A DNA stretch of 11,681 nucleotides from Mageeibacillus sp. UBA5734 (GCA_002419365.1 DIGA01000010.1:1-11681), one strand, 5' to 3'. Counted from the first letter of the stretch, positions 1 to 9,683 are shown. The notes: generated by a model not told the origin, from the sequence alone. Program-made: numbers and translations.

Positions 1-68
1 ATCCGGAACGCATGAACCGCCAGGCACCCGAAGCCCTCGAACGGATCAAACGCGAACTGGGCGTGTAG
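1..68 (+). CDS. C-terminal end of an unidentified protein (5' truncated)
   Basis: An open frame enters from the left edge (first full codon at position 3) and ends at TAG 66-68. It encodes 21 residues beginning PERMNRQAPEAL and ending KRELGV. Third codon positions are mostly G or C, as in the other genes here, which supports real coding. The fragment is too short to assign a family. It lies 102 nt upstream of iolI on the same strand, so it could belong to the same inositol or sugar locus, but that is only positional inference. Confidence 0.55.
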   Translation, partial: PERMNRQAPEALERIKRELGV

Positions 69-123
69 GTTCCACAGCACCAAGACGGTAAATAGCCGCA
101 AAACCACTGCCAATAACCTATTT

Positions 124-152
124 CCAGAGCTCTTTCCTGAAACAGAGCCTGG
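124..152 (+). other. Hairpin in the leader upstream of iolI
   Basis: CCAG (124-127) and GCTCT (129-133) pair with AGAGC (144-148) and CTGG (149-152). This gives a 9-bp stem with one bulged A at 128 and a 10-nt loop. No T-run follows, so it is not a standard intrinsic terminator. It sits 18 nt before the start codon and 8 nt before the GGAGG ribosome site of iolI. It could be an mRNA-processing, stabilising or attenuating hairpin between the upstream gene and iolI, or chance. Confidence 0.35.
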
Positions 153-170
153 CACCACACGGAGGAAACC

Positions 171-1010
171 ATGAAACTCGGTTTTAACGAAGCAACCACC
201 CTCGGCAATTCCACCCTCGAGCAGGACCTTATCATCGGCGAGAAGCTCGGCTACGACTACATCGAAATCCGCACCATGGACAAGCTGCCGGAATACCTGA
301 AGACCCACACGGTCGATGACCTGATCCAGTTCTTCTCGACCAGCAAAATGAAGCCGCTGGCTTTCAACACCCTGTATCCGGTCACCTTCAATGATGCTGC
401 CGGCGAGCAGAAAATCGTCGACGACCTCACCTACATGTGCGAAGTCGGTGACAAAATCGGCTGCAAGATCGTCATCGGTGTCTGCAACTGGGATCAGGGC
501 ATCAAGACCAAGACCGAAATCAAGAACGAAACGGTCCGCATGTACCAGAAGCTCGCTGACATCGCCGCTCCCTATGGCGTCAAGCTTTGCATCGAATTCT
601 GTGGCGCCCCGGTCCATACCGTCAACACCTTCGAACAGGCCATGGAAATCGCCGAAGCTTGCAACCGCGACAACGTTGGTGTCACGCTCGACTGCTACCA
701 CTTCCATGCCATGAATTCCAAAATGGCTGCTCTCGAAGCCTGCGACGTCAACAAAGTCTTCATCGTCCACCTCGACGACGCCGAAGACCTGCCGGTTGGC
801 CAGGGCAGCGATGAAAACCGCGTCTGGCCGGGCGACGGTGCGGTCGATCTCGACGGCATCCTGGGCACACTGGCCAAGAAGGGCTACAGCAATGCGATCT
901 CGGTCGAGCTGTTCCGTCCCGAATACTACCAGCTGCCAGCCGAAGAATGCCTGACCATTGCCAAGCAGAAATCCGAAGCCGTCGTCAGCCGCCACTTCAC
1001 CCTGGGCTAA
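171..1010 (+). CDS. iolI: IolI, 2-keto-myo-inositol (inosose) isomerase
   Basis: Cytosolic enzyme predicted to interconvert 2-keto-myo-inositol and 1-keto-D-chiro-inositol in inositol catabolism. The 279-residue protein is a xylose-isomerase-like/AP-endonuclease-2 TIM barrel. It matches Bacillus subtilis IolI from memory over its whole length, for example the N-terminal KLxFNEATTL, the YDYIEIRTMDKLPEYL stretch and the later SVELFRPEYY. The four metal ligands known for IolI fall at the same positions: E142 (in CIEF), D174 (in LDCYHFHA), H200 (in IVHLDD) and E246 (in SVELFRP). ATG 171 is preceded by GGAGG at 161-165, five nt away, which fixes the start. No other recognisable iol gene is in the window; neighbours may lie to the left. 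A strong terminator follows at 1081-1116, so iolI is probably the last gene of its transcript. Confidence 0.95.
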   Translation: MKLGFNEATTLGNSTLEQDLIIGEKLGYDYIEIRTMDKLPEYLKTHTVDDLIQFFSTSKMKPLAFNTLYPVTFNDAAGEQKIVDDLTYMCEVGDKIGCKIVIGVCNWDQGIKTKTEIKNETVRMYQKLADIAAPYGVKLCIEFCGAPVHTVNTFEQAMEIAEACNRDNVGVTLDCYHFHAMNSKMAALEACDVNKVFIVHLDDAEDLPVGQGSDENRVWPGDGAVDLDGILGTLAKKGYSNAISVELFRPEYYQLPAEECLTIAKQKSEAVVSRHFTLG

Positions 1011-1080
1011 GCAGATCGTTCAACGGTCCGGACATTCAAGCCGGCCACCCCGCAACCAGCTTATCAGCTTTTTCCTCCAG

Positions 1081-1116
1081 AAAAGGGACCGCCTCAAACA
1101 AGAGACGGTCCCTTTT
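1081..1116. terminator. Bidirectional intrinsic terminator between iolI and the Hyi-like gene
   Basis: Perfect 11-bp inverted repeat: AAAAGGGACCG at 1081-1091 and CGGTCCCTTTT at 1106-1116. The loop contains a further CTC (1093-1095)/GAG (1102-1104) pairing around a 6-nt apex. The stem has an A-tract on the left and a T-tract on the right, so it can work on both strands. This suits its place between two convergent genes, 70 nt after the iolI stop and 64 nt beyond the stop of the minus-strand gene. Confidence 0.85.
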
Positions 1117-1133
1117 CATTGGCAGGTGATCGT

Positions 1134-1167
1134 GCCAGGAAGATCCGGTGCGCAAGATCTTCCTGGC
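1134..1167. other. 12-bp perfect inverted repeat, second hairpin 3' of the Hyi-like gene
   Basis: GCCAGGAAGATC at 1134-1145 pairs perfectly with GATCTTCCTGGC at 1156-1167 around a 10-nt loop. No T-run follows on either strand, so it is not a classical terminator. For the minus-strand gene it starts 13 nt after the stop codon and comes before the terminator at 1081-1116. It may therefore protect the mRNA 3' end, support Rho-type or processing events, or be a protein-binding palindrome. Confidence 0.6.
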
Positions 1168-1180
1168 GGCGGAGAGTGGC

Positions 1181-1969
1181 TTACCAGCAGGCTTTGATCG
1201 CCTGGACGGCTTCGGATGTATGATTTTTGGCGTAAATCTCAAATCCTACACTGGATTCATAACCGATCCGGTCCAGATGCGTGAGGAAGTTTTTAAAATT
1301 GATGACACCGGTTCCGGGCTCGTTGCGCCCGGGTGCGTCAGCAATGTGGATATGACCGATCCACGGCAGGTATTTCTCAGTGGTCTCGCAAATCTTGCCT
1401 TCATCAAGATACATATGATAGGCATCATAAAGGATTTTAAGGTGAGGCGAATGGATAGCCCTGACGAGGTCAACCGACTGGCTGGTCGTATTGAGGAAAT
1501 TGCCACAATGGTCCTTGACAATGTTCAAGGCTTCGAGGACAAATGTGATGCCCGCATCTTCCGCCAAGGGTGTGATGTCGCGCAGAACATCGAACATGGC
1601 ACAATACCGAGTGATATCCGAATAATTCCCTGACATCGGTTTGGCAAATTGTGGCCAATCCTCGAGTGAGTCGGAGTGGATAACCAGGGTTTTGCATCCG
1701 ACGATTCTGGCTGCTGCAATGGCCTGTCGGATGTAGGCGATGTAAGGTATTTTGTTCACCGGATCACACATCGACAAAGGGCCATCGCCCGACATTGCAA
1801 CCAGCTCCAGTCCGTTATCGTCCAGCAGGCGCCGGATCGCCGGCAAGTCTTTATTGTCCCAGCCCCAAAGTTCGACAGCTGTGAACCCATCGGCCTTCGC
1901 TGCCGCAAAACGGTTTTCGAATGGGAGTTCTGTATACAGAGATTCCAGGTGAATGTCTTTTTTCAACAT
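1181..1969 (-). CDS. Hydroxypyruvate-isomerase-like sugar isomerase/epimerase (TIM barrel)
   Basis: 262-residue cytosolic protein of the xylose-isomerase-like TIM-barrel superfamily, closest in motifs to the hydroxypyruvate isomerase (Hyi) group. Near residues 206-221 it carries HIHIADAPGRNEPGTG, the typical Hyi signature. Likely metal ligands are E146 (VLEALN), D182 (LYDAYH), H208 and E244 (VGFEIYA). The true substrate may be a keto-sugar or keto-acid rather than hydroxypyruvate; the group is functionally diverse. I chose ATG at 1969 because AAGGAGGT (minus strand, 1977-1984) lies 7 nt upstream. The in-frame GTG at 2011 is upstream of a TATAAT and of that ribosome site, so it is unlikely to be used. 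The gene is divergent from an AraC regulator, which probably controls it. Base composition is visibly poorer in GC than uvrA or iolI: 21 of 60 bases at 1381-1440. Confidence 0.85.
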   Translation of the reverse strand: MLKKDIHLESLYTELPFENRFAAAKADGFTAVELWGWDNKDLPAIRRLLDDNGLELVAMSGDGPLSMCDPVNKIPYIAYIRQAIAAARIVGCKTLVIHSDSLEDWPQFAKPMSGNYSDITRYCAMFDVLRDITPLAEDAGITFVLEALNIVKDHCGNFLNTTSQSVDLVRAIHSPHLKILYDAYHMYLDEGKICETTEKYLPWIGHIHIADAPGRNEPGTGVINFKNFLTHLDRIGYESSVGFEIYAKNHTSEAVQAIKACW

Positions 1970-1976
1970 GCAGGAC

Positions 1977-1984
1977 ACCTCCTT
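1977..1984 (-). promoter_or_regulatory. Ribosome binding site of the Hyi-like gene
   Basis: On the minus strand this reads AAGGAGGT, a full match to the anti-Shine-Dalgarno complement, with 7 nt before ATG 1969. It decides the start in favour of the 262-residue form over the longer GTG-initiated reading. Confidence 0.85.
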
Positions 1985-1996
1985 CTTGGTCCTTTC

Positions 1997-2002
1997 ATTA
2001 TA
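1997..2002 (-). promoter_or_regulatory. Candidate -10 element (TATAAT) for the Hyi-like gene
   Basis: The minus strand has a perfect TATAAT followed by G. Transcription would begin near 1990, a few nt upstream of the ribosome site at 1977-1984, leaving a very short leader. No good TTGACA-like -35 is seen 16-18 bp upstream, which would fit a promoter needing an activator such as the divergent AraC protein. The activator role is inference. Confidence 0.5.
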
Positions 2003-2052
2003 GGGAAACACAAGTAAGCCGATTATGCCGAAACTTGCGCAGTTACCTCTGC

Positions 2053-2076
2053 TATCTGGACGATTTACGCCAGATA
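2053..2076. promoter_or_regulatory. Inverted repeat in the divergent Hyi-like/araC promoter region, candidate operator
   Basis: TATCTGG (2053-2059) and CCAGATA (2070-2076) form a perfect 7-bp inverted repeat with a 10-bp spacer. The centres of the arms are about 17 bp apart, so a dimer could meet both on one DNA face with modest distortion. It lies about midway between the two divergent start codons, upstream of the TATAAT at 1997-2002. A binding site for the adjacent AraC protein is possible, though that family often uses direct repeats; another regulator is equally possible. Confidence 0.45.
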
Positions 2077-2139
2077 ACCAGCTCGTTTTGTGGTTTCTTG
2101 CTTTTAGACGATAAACATGTGAGAATGACCATATCTATT

Positions 2140-2153
2140 CCAACCGAGGTTCT
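2140..2153 (+). promoter_or_regulatory. Imperfect LexA/DinR-like (SOS) box immediately upstream of araC
   Basis: The 14 bases CCAAC-CGAG-GTTCT match 8 of the 10 arm positions of the Gram-positive SOS consensus CGAAC-N4-GTTCG; the two misses are the second and last arm bases. The central four bases do not fit the usual purine/pyrimidine preference. It overlaps the weak GAGG ribosome site (2146-2149) and ends at the base before ATG 2154. uvrA, a classic SOS gene, is the next gene on the same strand, which is why the match is recorded. It may be chance. Confidence 0.3.
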
Positions 2154-3011
2154 ATGTCTTTTTACATCCATTCAAAACCCTTTTCCTCCAGTTTCGGTTC
2201 TGATCAGACTCCAGAGCTGCTCTCAGTCTGTCTGGCCCAGGGGGATGTTGGCAAAATGCCTCGTGTCATGCACCATCACAACGACCGGGTCGAGATTTTA
2301 CTGGTGATCAGCGGCAATGCCCAATACAGCATAGATGGCGACCCTTACCTGGCCCAGACTGGAGACATTCTGGTGTATAACCAGGGGGCCATTCATGATG
2401 AAATGGACAATCCGGCCTCGGATATGGTTGTCTTCAGTCTGGCAGTCCGCAACCTCCAGCTTCTGGACAGAGAAGCCAACCAACTGGTTCCTCCAGGCTA
2501 CAAACCAGTTTTCACAAGCGGTCCCGCTTTTACCAAGCTCAAGCATCTGTTTGAACTCATCTATGAAGCAACGGCGGCGAATGATTTTCGCCAGGCCGAG
2601 TATGCCAATTACCTGCTGCGCGCTCTGTTGATCGTCGTTGACAATCAAGTCCACATGCAAAGCGACCGTCTGGGCGAGGACAATCAGGCCCTTGGTGGCG
2701 AGATCAAGGCCTACCTTGACCAGCATTTTCTCGAAGAAATCACCCTTGGCCAGGTCGCCCAGATCATGCATGTCAACCAGTATTACCTGGCCCATTGCTT
2801 CAAAGAATATTCGGGGTATTCGCCTATGCAATACATCATTCGGCGACGCATCGGAGAGGCACAGTCTTTGCTTTTAAATACCAACTTCAGTGTTACGCAA
2901 ATCGCTGCCATGGTCGGTTATAATAACCTGAATCATTTTCACAGCGCTTTTGTAAAAGTCGTCGGTATGGCCCCGGGCAAGTATCGCCGCTCCTGGACTG
3001 CCGAACTGTAA
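2154..3011 (+). CDS. AraC-family transcriptional regulator with N-terminal cupin domain
   Basis: 285-residue cytosolic DNA-binding regulator. Residues about 20-100 form a cupin-like effector domain, with a histidine cluster H40-H42 followed by VEILLVISGNAQYSI and the TGDILVYNQGAIH strand. Residues about 183-280 are the AraC/XylS DNA-binding domain: a first helix-turn-helix near 196-217 (ITLGQVAQIMHVNQYYLAH) and a second near 245-268 (FSVTQIAAMVGYNNLNHFH), ending in the family motif MAPGKYRR. The start at ATG 2154 has a short GAGG (2146-2149) only 4 nt before it, so initiation may be modest. The gene is divergent from the Hyi-like isomerase, and the likely ligand is a sugar or sugar acid (inference). 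Its stop is 7 nt before uvrA, so it is probably co-transcribed with it. GC is lower than in uvrA (30 of 60 bases at 2461-2520). Confidence 0.9.
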   Translation: MSFYIHSKPFSSSFGSDQTPELLSVCLAQGDVGKMPRVMHHHNDRVEILLVISGNAQYSIDGDPYLAQTGDILVYNQGAIHDEMDNPASDMVVFSLAVRNLQLLDREANQLVPPGYKPVFTSGPAFTKLKHLFELIYEATAANDFRQAEYANYLLRALLIVVDNQVHMQSDRLGEDNQALGGEIKAYLDQHFLEEITLGQVAQIMHVNQYYLAHCFKEYSGYSPMQYIIRRRIGEAQSLLLNTNFSVTQIAAMVGYNNLNHFHSAFVKVVGMAPGKYRRSWTAEL

Positions 3012-3018
3012 GGACACC

Positions 3019-5944
3019 ATGAAAAACGTCATCACCATCCAGGGCGCCCGCGAGCATAACCTGAAGAACATCAATCTCACCATCCCGCGCGACCAGCTGG
3101 TCGTCCTGACTGGCCTGTCGGGATCTGGCAAGTCGTCGCTCGCTTTCGATACCATCTACGCCGAAGGCCAGCGGCGCTACGTCGAGTCGCTTTCTTCCTA
3201 TGCCCGCCAGTTCCTGGGCCAGATGGAGAAGCCTGACGTCGACCACATCGAGGGCCTCTCGCCGGCGATATCGATCGACCAGAAAACCACGAGCAAAAAC
3301 CCGCGTTCGACCGTAGGTACTGTCACCGAGATTTACGACTATCTGCGCCTCCTGTATGCCCGGATCGGCATCCCCCATTGCCCGTCCTGTGGCCGGGTGA
3401 TCGAGCGCCAGTCGGTCGACCAGATCATCGACATCCTGCTGGGCTATCCTGAAGGCACTCGCCTGATCCTCCTGGCCCCGGTCGTGCGCGGTCGCAAGGG
3501 CGAATTCCACAAGCAATTCGAAGATTTCCGCAAGGCCGGTTATGTCCGCGTCCGTGTTGACGGCGAGGTTCGTGAGCTGGACGAAGACATCACACTCGAG
3601 AAAAATAAAAAGCACACGATCGAGGTCGTGATCGACCGCCTGGTCCTGCGCGAAGGCATCCGCTCGCGCCTCAATGACTCGCTCGAAACTGCACTGCACC
3701 TGGCTGACGGGCTGGTCCAAGTCCAGGTCCAGGAAAGACAAGCATCCGCAGGGGAGGAGGATGGCTGGCGCGAAACCGAGCAGCTGTTCTCGCAAAATTT
3801 CTCCTGTCCAACCTGCAACATCAGCCTCGAGGAAATCACTCCGCGCATGTTTTCCTTTAATAATCCCTATGGCGCCTGCCCGGAATGCACCGGCCTGGGC
3901 CAGATGTCACACATCGACCCGGAGCTGGTCGTCCATGACCCGCGCCTGTCCCTCAACGAAGGCGCCATCTCAGCCGGTGGCTGGAATTTTGCCGAACGCA
4001 CCAGCTGGGCCCGGGCCTTTGCCGAAGCCCTGGCCAAACGCTACACATTCTCCCTCGACACACCGTTCGAGCGATTGCCGGAGGACATCCGCAAGATCCT
4101 CCTCTACGGCAACAATGGCGAAGTCCTGATGGTCGATACCACCCACAGCAAATATTCGCACGGCCTGTACCGCTCCGACTGGATCGGCGTCGTCAACAGC
4201 CTCGAGAAACGCTACCGCGAGACGTCCTCCGATGACATGAAGGACTACTACACCCAGTTCATGTCGGTCACACCCTGCCCGGTCTGCCAGGGCGCCCGCC
4301 TGAAAAAGGACAGCCTGGCGGTGACGGTCGGTGACCACAACATTTTCCAGTTGACCACGCTGCCGATCCGCAAAGCGCGCGATTTCCTGGCTGAAATCAA
4401 GCTCTCGCCCCGCCAGGCCCAGATAGCTGCCCAGATCCAGAAAGAGCTCGATGCCCGGCTCGGCTTTCTGGTCGATGTCGGCCTCGACTACATGACCCTG
4501 GCCCGTGCGTCGGCGACCCTGTCCGGCGGCGAAGCCCAGCGCATCCGCCTGGCGACCCAGATCGGTTCCGGCCTGATGGGTGTGCTCTACATCCTCGACG
4601 AACCGAGCATCGGCTTGCACCAGCGCGACAACACCCGCCTCCTGGCTACCCTGAAACGCCTGCGAAACCTTGGCAATACCGTCCTGGTCGTCGAACACGA
4701 CGAAGAGACCATGTTCGCCGCGGACCAGATCGTCGACATGGGTCCCGGTGCCGGTGAAAACGGTGGGTATGTTGTTGCCCAAGGCACGGCTGAGGAGATC
4801 ATGCAGATCCCCGAATCCATCACCGGCCAATACCTGTCCGGCCAGATGAAGATCGAGATCCCGCAGGAGCGCCGCAAGCCCGATGGCCGGTATCTGTCTG
4901 TCTTTGGCGCGCGCGAGAACAACCTCAAGCACATCGACATTCATATCCCACTCGGCCTGATGACCTGCATCACCGGCGTCTCGGGCTCCGGCAAGAGTTC
5001 GCTCGTCAATGGCATCCTCTTGAAAAAGCTGGCCGCAGATCTCAATGGCGCCCGACGCTTTGCCGGCGCTTTCGACCGCGTGGAGGGCCTCGAGCATCTT
5101 GACAAAGTCATCGCCATCGACCAGTCGCCGATCGGCCGCACCCCGCGCTCCAATCCCGCCACTTATACCGGTGTCTTCGACCATATCCGCGAACTGTTTG
5201 CCAGCACCCAGGACGCCCGGGCCCGCGGCTACAAAAACGGCCGTTTCAGTTTCAACGTCAAGGGTGGGCGCTGCGAATCCTGCAGTGGTGACGGGGTTAA
5301 CCGGATCGAGATGCATTTCCTGCCCGATGTCTACGTCACCTGCGATGTCTGCAAAGGCCACCGCTACAATCGCGAGACCCTGGAAGTCCATTTCAAGGGC
5401 AAGAACATTGCCGAAGTCCTCGACATGACGGTCGATGACGCCCTGGCCTTTTTCGCCAGCATCCCGCGCATCGCCCGCAAATTGCAGACCTTGCAGGACG
5501 TCGGTCTTGGCTACATCCGCCTCGGCCAACCCTCGACCCAGCTGTCGGGTGGCGAAGCACAGCGGGTCAAGCTCGCAACTGAGCTCTCACGCCGCGGCAC
5601 GGGCAACACCTTCTACATCCTCGATGAACCGACAACCGGCCTGCACATCGCCGACGTCCACAAGTTGGTTGACATCCTCTACCGCCTGAAGGACAATGGC
5701 AATACAGTGCTCGTCATCGAACACAACCTCGACGTGATCAAGACAGCCGACCACCTGATTGACCTGGGCCCCGAGGGCGGGGACGCCGGCGGCCATGTGG
5801 TCGCCACCGGAACGCCTGAGGACGTCGCGGCCTGCCCTGATTCCTACACCGGCCAGTACCTGGCGAAAATGCTTTCCCCCGGCAGCGTCCCAGCCCAGAC
5901 CTATGCCCACGAAACCCACCCAAAGAAAAGGAAACCCAAACTGA

Positions 5945-5952
<8 letters not shown>
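3019..5952 (+). CDS. uvrA: UvrA, excinuclease ABC subunit A
   Basis: DNA-damage recognition ATPase of nucleotide excision repair; it dimerises and loads UvrB onto lesions. The 977-residue protein has both ABC modules complete. First half: Walker A GLSGSGKSS (32-40), signature LSGGEAQR (501-508) and Walker B ILDEP (525-529). Second half: GVSGSGKSS (653-661), LSGGEAQR (842-849) and ILDEP (867-871). Zinc module 1 uses C263/C266/C287/C290; the C-terminal zinc finger uses C752/C755/C775/C778 with the usual 19-residue spacing. It is slightly longer than many UvrA proteins because of a lysine-rich tail. AGGA at 3011-3014 serves as ribosome site and overlaps the araC stop, 7 nt away, implying translational coupling. 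The 3' end overlaps the next gene by 8 nt, and the lysine codons of the tail (AAGGAA 5928-5933) appear to double as that gene's ribosome site. No uvrB or uvrC is in the window. Confidence 0.98.
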
Positions 5953-8308
<2,356 letters not shown>

Positions 8309-9520
8309 TCATGTCCGATAGCTGCCATTGATCCTGACATAATCGTACGAGAAGTCACACGTCCACAGACGGTCGAACGCGGTCCCTTCGCGCAGGAGGA
8401 TGCGGATCAGGACTTCCTTTTGCTGCAGGACGACCTTGGCGGCAGCCTCGTCAAAGAGCAGGGCGGTGCCATTTTCGCAGACTTTGAGGTCGCCGAGGTA
8501 GATGTCGCACTTTTCCGGGTCGAATTCGGCCCCCGAGTAGCCGGCTGCCGTCAGGATCCGGCCCCAGTTGGCGTCTTCGCCAAAAATGGCGGTTTTCACC
8601 AGCGGCGATTTGCCGACGGCCTGGACGATCTTGTAGGCGTCATCAGCGGTCCGGGCACCCTGGCATTGGATCTCGACCAGTTTGGTGGCGCCTTCGCCAT
8701 CCTGTGCAATCAGTCGGGCCAGCTGGGTGCTGATGATCGTGATCGCCTTCTGCAATTGCTGCGCGGCAGCGCTGTCGACGGAACGGACCGCTGGGTTGCC
8801 AGCTTTGCCATTGGCCAGGGCGATGACCATGTCGCAGACGCTGGTGTCGCCATCGACCGAGACCCGGTTGAACGTCTGGTTGACGGACGTTTTCAGCAGG
8901 GCAGAGAGGACATCGTGCTCGACCGCACAGTCGGTCGTCAGGACGCCGATCATGGTGGCCATGTTCGGATGGATCATGCCGGATCCCTTGGCCATGCCGG
9001 CGACTGTGATTGTCTTGCCCTCGAGCTCGAAGGTCACGACACATTCCTTGGGCACGAGGTCGGTGGTCATGATCGCCTGTTCGGCCCGGTGGCCGGCCTC
9101 CTCAGAGGAAGCCAGGCTGGCGCAGGCTTCCTGGACACCGCGATGGACCGCATCAAGATCGAGCCGTTTGCCAATGACACCTGTCGAGCCGGTCAGGACT
9201 TGCTCCACTGGGCAGCCTAATTCGGCAGCAGTGAGATCGGCCATGGTTTCGGCATCCCGGTAGCCAGCCTCGCCGACGCAGGCATTGGCGTTGCCACTGT
9301 TGATGATGACGGCACTGGCCAGTCCACTTTTGATCATGTCCATGGTCCGCTGCAAAGAATGACCCTTGACGACATTTTTGGTGAAAACACCCACCGCCAC
9401 AGCCGGAACTTCACTGACCACCAGCGCCAGGTCGAGTCGATTGTCTTTTTTCAAGCCACAGGCCACACCAGTAGCCGCAAATCCTTTGGGAGCAGTGATT
9501 GAACCAGCAACAGGAATCAT
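8309..9520 (-). CDS. argJ: ArgJ, bifunctional ornithine acetyltransferase / N-acetylglutamate synthase
   Basis: Enzyme of the cyclic arginine pathway: it transfers acetyl from N-acetylornithine to glutamate and often also makes N-acetylglutamate from acetyl-CoA. The 403-residue precursor has the self-cleavage site in GMIHPNMATM; T189 should become the catalytic N-terminal nucleophile of the beta chain (189-403). The STGVIG loop near 112-117 supplies the oxyanion hole, K178 lies in AKGSGM, and the C-terminus YDYVRINGSYRT is the usual ArgJ ending. One deviation: VDGDTS is followed by VCDM (228-231), where I recall TN-D-T/M in many homologues. ATG 9520 has GAGGT on the minus strand at 9528-9532, about 7 nt upstream. 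No argB, argC, argD or argF is adjacent on this side. Its stop codon directly abuts that of the clpE-like gene. Confidence 0.97.
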   Translation of the reverse strand: MIPVAGSITAPKGFAATGVACGLKKDNRLDLALVVSEVPAVAVGVFTKNVVKGHSLQRTMDMIKSGLASAVIINSGNANACVGEAGYRDAETMADLTAAELGCPVEQVLTGSTGVIGKRLDLDAVHRGVQEACASLASSEEAGHRAEQAIMTTDLVPKECVVTFELEGKTITVAGMAKGSGMIHPNMATMIGVLTTDCAVEHDVLSALLKTSVNQTFNRVSVDGDTSVCDMVIALANGKAGNPAVRSVDSAAAQQLQKAITIISTQLARLIAQDGEGATKLVEIQCQGARTADDAYKIVQAVGKSPLVKTAIFGEDANWGRILTAAGYSGAEFDPEKCDIYLGDLKVCENGTALLFDEAAAKVVLQQKEVLIRILLREGTAFDRLWTCDFSYDYVRINGSYRT

Positions 9521-9538
9521 GTTTCTTACCTCGCAATC

Positions 9539-9553
9539 AGCAAAGACTTTGCT
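9539..9553. promoter_or_regulatory. 15-bp palindrome in the argJ upstream region
   Basis: AGCAAAGACTTTGCT is a perfect 7+1+7 palindrome centred at 9546, beginning 7 nt upstream of the argJ ribosome site (minus strand) and 19 bp from its start codon. It could be an operator for a dimeric repressor or a small hairpin in the argJ leader. It does not resemble the ArgR box as I know it. Confidence 0.4.
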
Positions 9554-9595
9554 TAAAAATTACCATCAAACCAAGCGGTCTGCAAATGATTTCGC

Positions 9596-9601
9596 TATAA
9601 T
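9596..9601 (+). promoter_or_regulatory. Candidate -10 element (TATAAT) for the DUF975 gene
   Basis: Perfect TATAAT in a locally AT-rich stretch. Transcription would start near 9608, giving a leader of about 90 nt before ATG 9697. No recognisable TTGACA-like -35 lies 16-18 bp upstream and there is no TG extension, so this is a composition-supported guess only. Confidence 0.4.
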
Positions 9602-9623
9602 AGAGAGTGTCTGTCTACATGAA

Positions 9624-9646
9624 GGGCCCATCCTGCGAGGAGGCCC
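9624..9646 (+). other. Stable hairpin in the DUF975 gene leader
   Basis: GGGCC (9624-9628) pairs with GGCCC (9642-9646), and TCCT (9631-9634) pairs with AGGA (9638-9641) around a GCG loop, with a 2-nt bulge (CA). This gives a 9-bp GC-rich stem. There is also an 8-bp direct repeat, GGCCCATC, at 9625-9632 and 9642-9649. No T-run follows, so it is not a terminator. It lies in the untranslated leader if the ATG 9697 start is right and could affect mRNA stability or translation. Confidence 0.5.
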
Positions 9647-9683
9647 ATCGGATCAACCGCCATCTTAAGTTCAACAGCATGCT

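Noticed and set aside
1148..1633. 161-codon plus-strand open frame opposite the Hyi-like gene
   Set aside because: Opposite a complete TIM-barrel gene with a perfect ribosome site; its start falls within the 1134-1167 hairpin and has no ribosome site.
1970..2011. GTG 2011 as start of the Hyi-like gene (14 extra residues)
   Set aside because: It lies upstream of the likely -10 (1997-2002), and the strong AAGGAGGT sits inside the extension, serving ATG 1969.
2919..2924. TATAAT inside the 3' end of araC as a possible uvrA promoter
   Set aside because: It is part of the Tyr-Asn codons of the second helix-turn-helix and has no acceptable -35 or extended -10. Cannot be excluded without start mapping.
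2893..3795. 300-codon minus-strand open frame across the araC/uvrA junction
   Set aside because: Lies antisense to two well-supported genes and shows no family motif.
3970..5529. 519-codon open frame on the minus strand inside uvrA
   Set aside because: Antisense to a complete UvrA with all motifs; long antisense frames are expected in GC-rich coding DNA. The translation is an Ala/Gly/Asp/Val-rich string with no recognisable domain.
8420..9220. 266-codon plus-strand open frame opposite argJ
   Set aside because: ArgJ on the minus strand is full length with its catalytic motifs; the opposite frame is low-complexity and Gly/Asp-rich.
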